Shown here: one piece after another, positions 62,340-64,000 of the stretch | How the letters are laid out: every line of letters starts with the position of its first letter | How positions within the stretch are numbered: position 1 is the first letter of the stretch | Source of the DNA: Verrucomicrobiaceae bacterium | GTDB lineage: Bacteria > Verrucomicrobiota > Verrucomicrobiia > Verrucomicrobiales > Verrucomicrobiaceae | NCBI GenBank assembly: GCA_027490195.1 | Contig: JAIXYN010000025.1 | Location: 1 to 64,000, forward strand | Length of the DNA: 64,000 nt | Direction of reading: 5' to 3' | Program-made: the position numbers and the translations under genes | Notes under the pieces: generated by a model | Seen by the model: the letters and a program-made list of their open reading frames with translations, nothing else | Databases searched by the model: none | What the model was told of the DNA's origin: nothing

Positions 62340-64000
62340 TTACTTGCCCGCCTTCTTTTCGGCGGCGGCTGGCTGTGATTTTTTCTTCAGGGTTTCGAGT
62401 TCTTTCTGCTGTTCCTCGGCCTGCTTTTGCAACTGCTGCACGCGGTCCCAGAGTTTTTTGAGATCGGCGGGGCTTTCCAGGCCCGCACGGATGTCCTGCA
62501 CGGATTTGGTAGCCGCCTCGCGCAAGGGATCAATGCGGGCATTGCCGCCAGCGAGCAGCGGTTCCAGAACGGCCAGAGCTTTGGGATCGCGCAGGGTGCC
62601 GAGGGCCTTGGCACTGGCTAGACGCCAGTAGTTGCGTGGGTCGGAGATTTTGGTGGTGAGAAAATCGCGCACAGCGTCGCGCTGTGCATTTGTGGGCCGA
62701 CGCGCGAGAAAAGCGACTGCATCGAATGCGGTGAATGCATCGCGACCGCGGAGGTCGTTGAGAGATTGAAGCCGGGCCAGCACGTCAGGAACGGCAGATT
62801 CATCGTCCTGAGCACGCAGCGCTTTGATGGCGGCGAGTTGGAGCGAGTTGTTGAAACTGTTGCCGCTTAGCTGTGTGCGGAGTGCTTTGGCGACTGCTGC
62901 GTCGCCGGGGCGTGCCCCCCAGGATTCGATGATGGTGGCGAGAATGTCGGGGTTCTTCTCGGTCTGCGCCATCTTCCACAGGGTTTCCTGCGACTCTGCT
63001 GTATGCAGTGCAGCAAGAGATTGCACAACGGTCCTGCGCACGCGTGCATCGGGCTGGTTGCTGCTGCCTGTAATCAACGCCACACGGGCTTCAGGGGCGG
63101 CAATTTTCGCGAGGGCTTTCGCTGCCTCGGCACGGACTGCAAAGAAGGCGTCTTCGCGCAGGGCAGTACCGAGTTTGTCGATGTCTTTGTCGTCGAGCGT
63201 GCTGATGGCGAGCAGGCGGCCGATGATGTCGGCTTGCAGTTGTTTGTCGAGCATTGGACCCGGCGGTGTGAAGGCGATCTTGGCCAGCATAGTGTAATCG
63301 GGATCAATGCGCACCAGTTCCGGCTGGGCAGGCAGCGGGAAGTAAAATTCTTCGACCTCCTTGCTGACGTCTGCTTTGAAACGCAGTTGGGCTTTTTGTC
63401 CGGCGATGGCAAAGCCGATTGGTAAGGGCACGCGGAAGAGGCGAACCTGCTCGCTGAGCTTTTGAGTCTGCCGCACGGTGATTTTGGCCTGCTTCGATCC
63501 GGCGTCCCACGCATAGTCGATTTTTAATTCCGGCACGCCGCCGTGGAAGAGCCATTGATCAAAATACTGATCAAACGAAAGCCCGCTGATTTCCTCGATG
63601 ACGTCCTGAAGATCTTCGGTGCGGACGATGCCGTTGCGATGACGTTCAAGATACGTCTTGATGCACTTGCGGTACAAGTCCGCGCCGAGCTGGCTGCGCA
63701 GCATGTGGAGCACCCAGGCACCCTTTGGGTAGGCGCGCGAGTCGAACTGCTGCATGGGATCGCCATAGTCGCGCCAGACGATGGGGCGGGTGTCGTTTGC
63801 CTGAAACACCTGCTGGGCTTCCTGCCAGAGTGCATACTTCATCGCATCGGTACCGAGTTTCTGCTCTTCATAGAGAATGGTGTAGTAACTGGCGAAGCCT
63901 TCGTTGAGCCAGAGATGAGACCAGTCACGGCAGGTGACGAGGTCACCGAACCACTGGTGAGCGGTCTCGTGAGCATCCAACTCATGCAGTGAGCGCAACT
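62340..64000 (-). CDS. M1-family (gluzincin) aminopeptidase, 5' end outside window
   Basis: The C-terminal part of a large zinc aminopeptidase; at least 552 residues are seen and the frame runs off the right edge. The zinc motif HETAHQWFGDLVT, with the second Glu in WLNEGFASYY, and the catalytic Tyr region SRAYPKGAWVLHML are visible. A region of HEAT-like repeats follows (about 265-505: AVRAEAAKALAKIAAPEARVA..., NYWRLASAKALGTLRDPKAL). It ends in a Lys/Gln-rich coiled coil (LWDRVQQLQKQAEEQQKELE). The GAMEN motif should lie upstream, beyond the window. Confidence 0.93.
   Translation of the reverse strand, partial: LRSLHELDAHETAHQWFGDLVTCRDWSHLWLNEGFASYYTILYEEQKLGTDAMKYALWQEAQQVFQANDTRPIVWRDYGDPMQQFDSRAYPKGAWVLHMLRSQLGADLYRKCIKTYLERHRNGIVRTEDLQDVIEEISGLSFDQYFDQWLFHGGVPELKIDYAWDAGSKQAKITVRQTQKLSEQVRLFRVPLPIGFAIAGQKAQLRFKADVSKEVEEFYFPLPAQPELVRIDPDYTMLAKIAFTPPGPMLDKQLQADIIGRLLAISTLDDKDIDKLGTALREDAFFAVRAEAAKALAKIAAPEARVALITGSSNQPDARVRRTVVQSLAALHTAESQETLWKMAQTEKNPDILATIIESWGARPGDAAVAKALRTQLSGNSFNNSLQLAAIKALRAQDDESAVPDVLARLQSLNDLRGRDAFTAFDAVAFLARRPTNAQRDAVRDFLTTKISDPRNYWRLASAKALGTLRDPKALAVLEPLLAGGNARIDPLREAATKSVQDIRAGLESPADLKKLWDRVQQLQKQAEEQQKELETLKKKSQPAAAEKKAGK

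Overview
This 64 kb window is a GC-rich piece of a Gram-negative, outer-membrane-bearing chromosome. Gene content suggests Verrucomicrobiota, probably Verrucomicrobiaceae/Prosthecobacter-like. The basis is a DUF1501 protein with a Tat-like leader, an Nramp-like carrier beside UxuA, secreted ceramidase-like and SGNH hydrolases, LPS genes (lpxA, lptD, a KdsD/KpsF isomerase, an LptF/LptG-type permease), and an autotransporter-type beta-strand motif. The taxonomic call is inference; there is no rRNA gene here.

Layout. 0-14.7 kb: a transglutaminase-like gene, then a complete type II-C CRISPR-Cas locus. It has a 23-repeat array (1534-3064), cas2, cas1 and cas9 on the minus strand, and a divergent plus-strand tracrRNA (about 8147-8304) ending in a strong intrinsic terminator. 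A HAD phosphatase, ndk, three tRNA genes (Arg-TCT, Leu-TAA, Ser-TGA), lpxA and lptD follow. Two inverted copies of a diverged dispersed repeat (57-296 and 14519-14739) bracket this segment. 14.9-24.7 kb: a proline-rich membrane protein, a nucleotide-sugar epimerase, a minus-strand run (MidA-like methyltransferase, SOUL lipoprotein, TIGR01777 epimerase, HAD hydrolase), a class A PBP whose transpeptidase motifs are degenerate, and a DctA-type symporter. 24.8-36.2 kb: leuC with a terminator, secreted or membrane hydrolases, and a tight three-gene unit of mannonate dehydratase, Nramp-like carrier and enolase-superfamily enzyme. A ceramidase-like protein and an isochorismatase-SGNH fusion run the opposite way. 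36.3-51.2 kb: a 2185-residue alpha-2-macroglobulin-like protein, a ferredoxin, the arabinose-5-phosphate isomerase, a TraB/GumN lipoprotein, DUF1501, an esterase, an M20 hydrolase and an LptF/G permease. 51.3-57.5 kb: an arginine operon argC-argJ-argB-argD-argF with murI appended. 57.6-64 kb: a ClpX-like ATPase overlapping a degenerate adenylate-cyclase-like protein, recR, a GYF-RDD membrane protein, a DUF1025 zincin, and an M1 aminopeptidase cut off by the window edge.

How it fits together. The tracrRNA anti-repeat shows that the CRISPR array is transcribed rightwards, against the cas operon. The arginine genes make ornithine and citrulline by the acetyl-cycling route (ArgJ), and murI draws on the same glutamate pool for peptidoglycan. 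The uxuA/Nramp-like/enolase unit looks like uptake and dehydration of a sugar acid. Starts were usually moved downstream of the longest ORF to the ATG that precedes the conserved domain or signal peptide.
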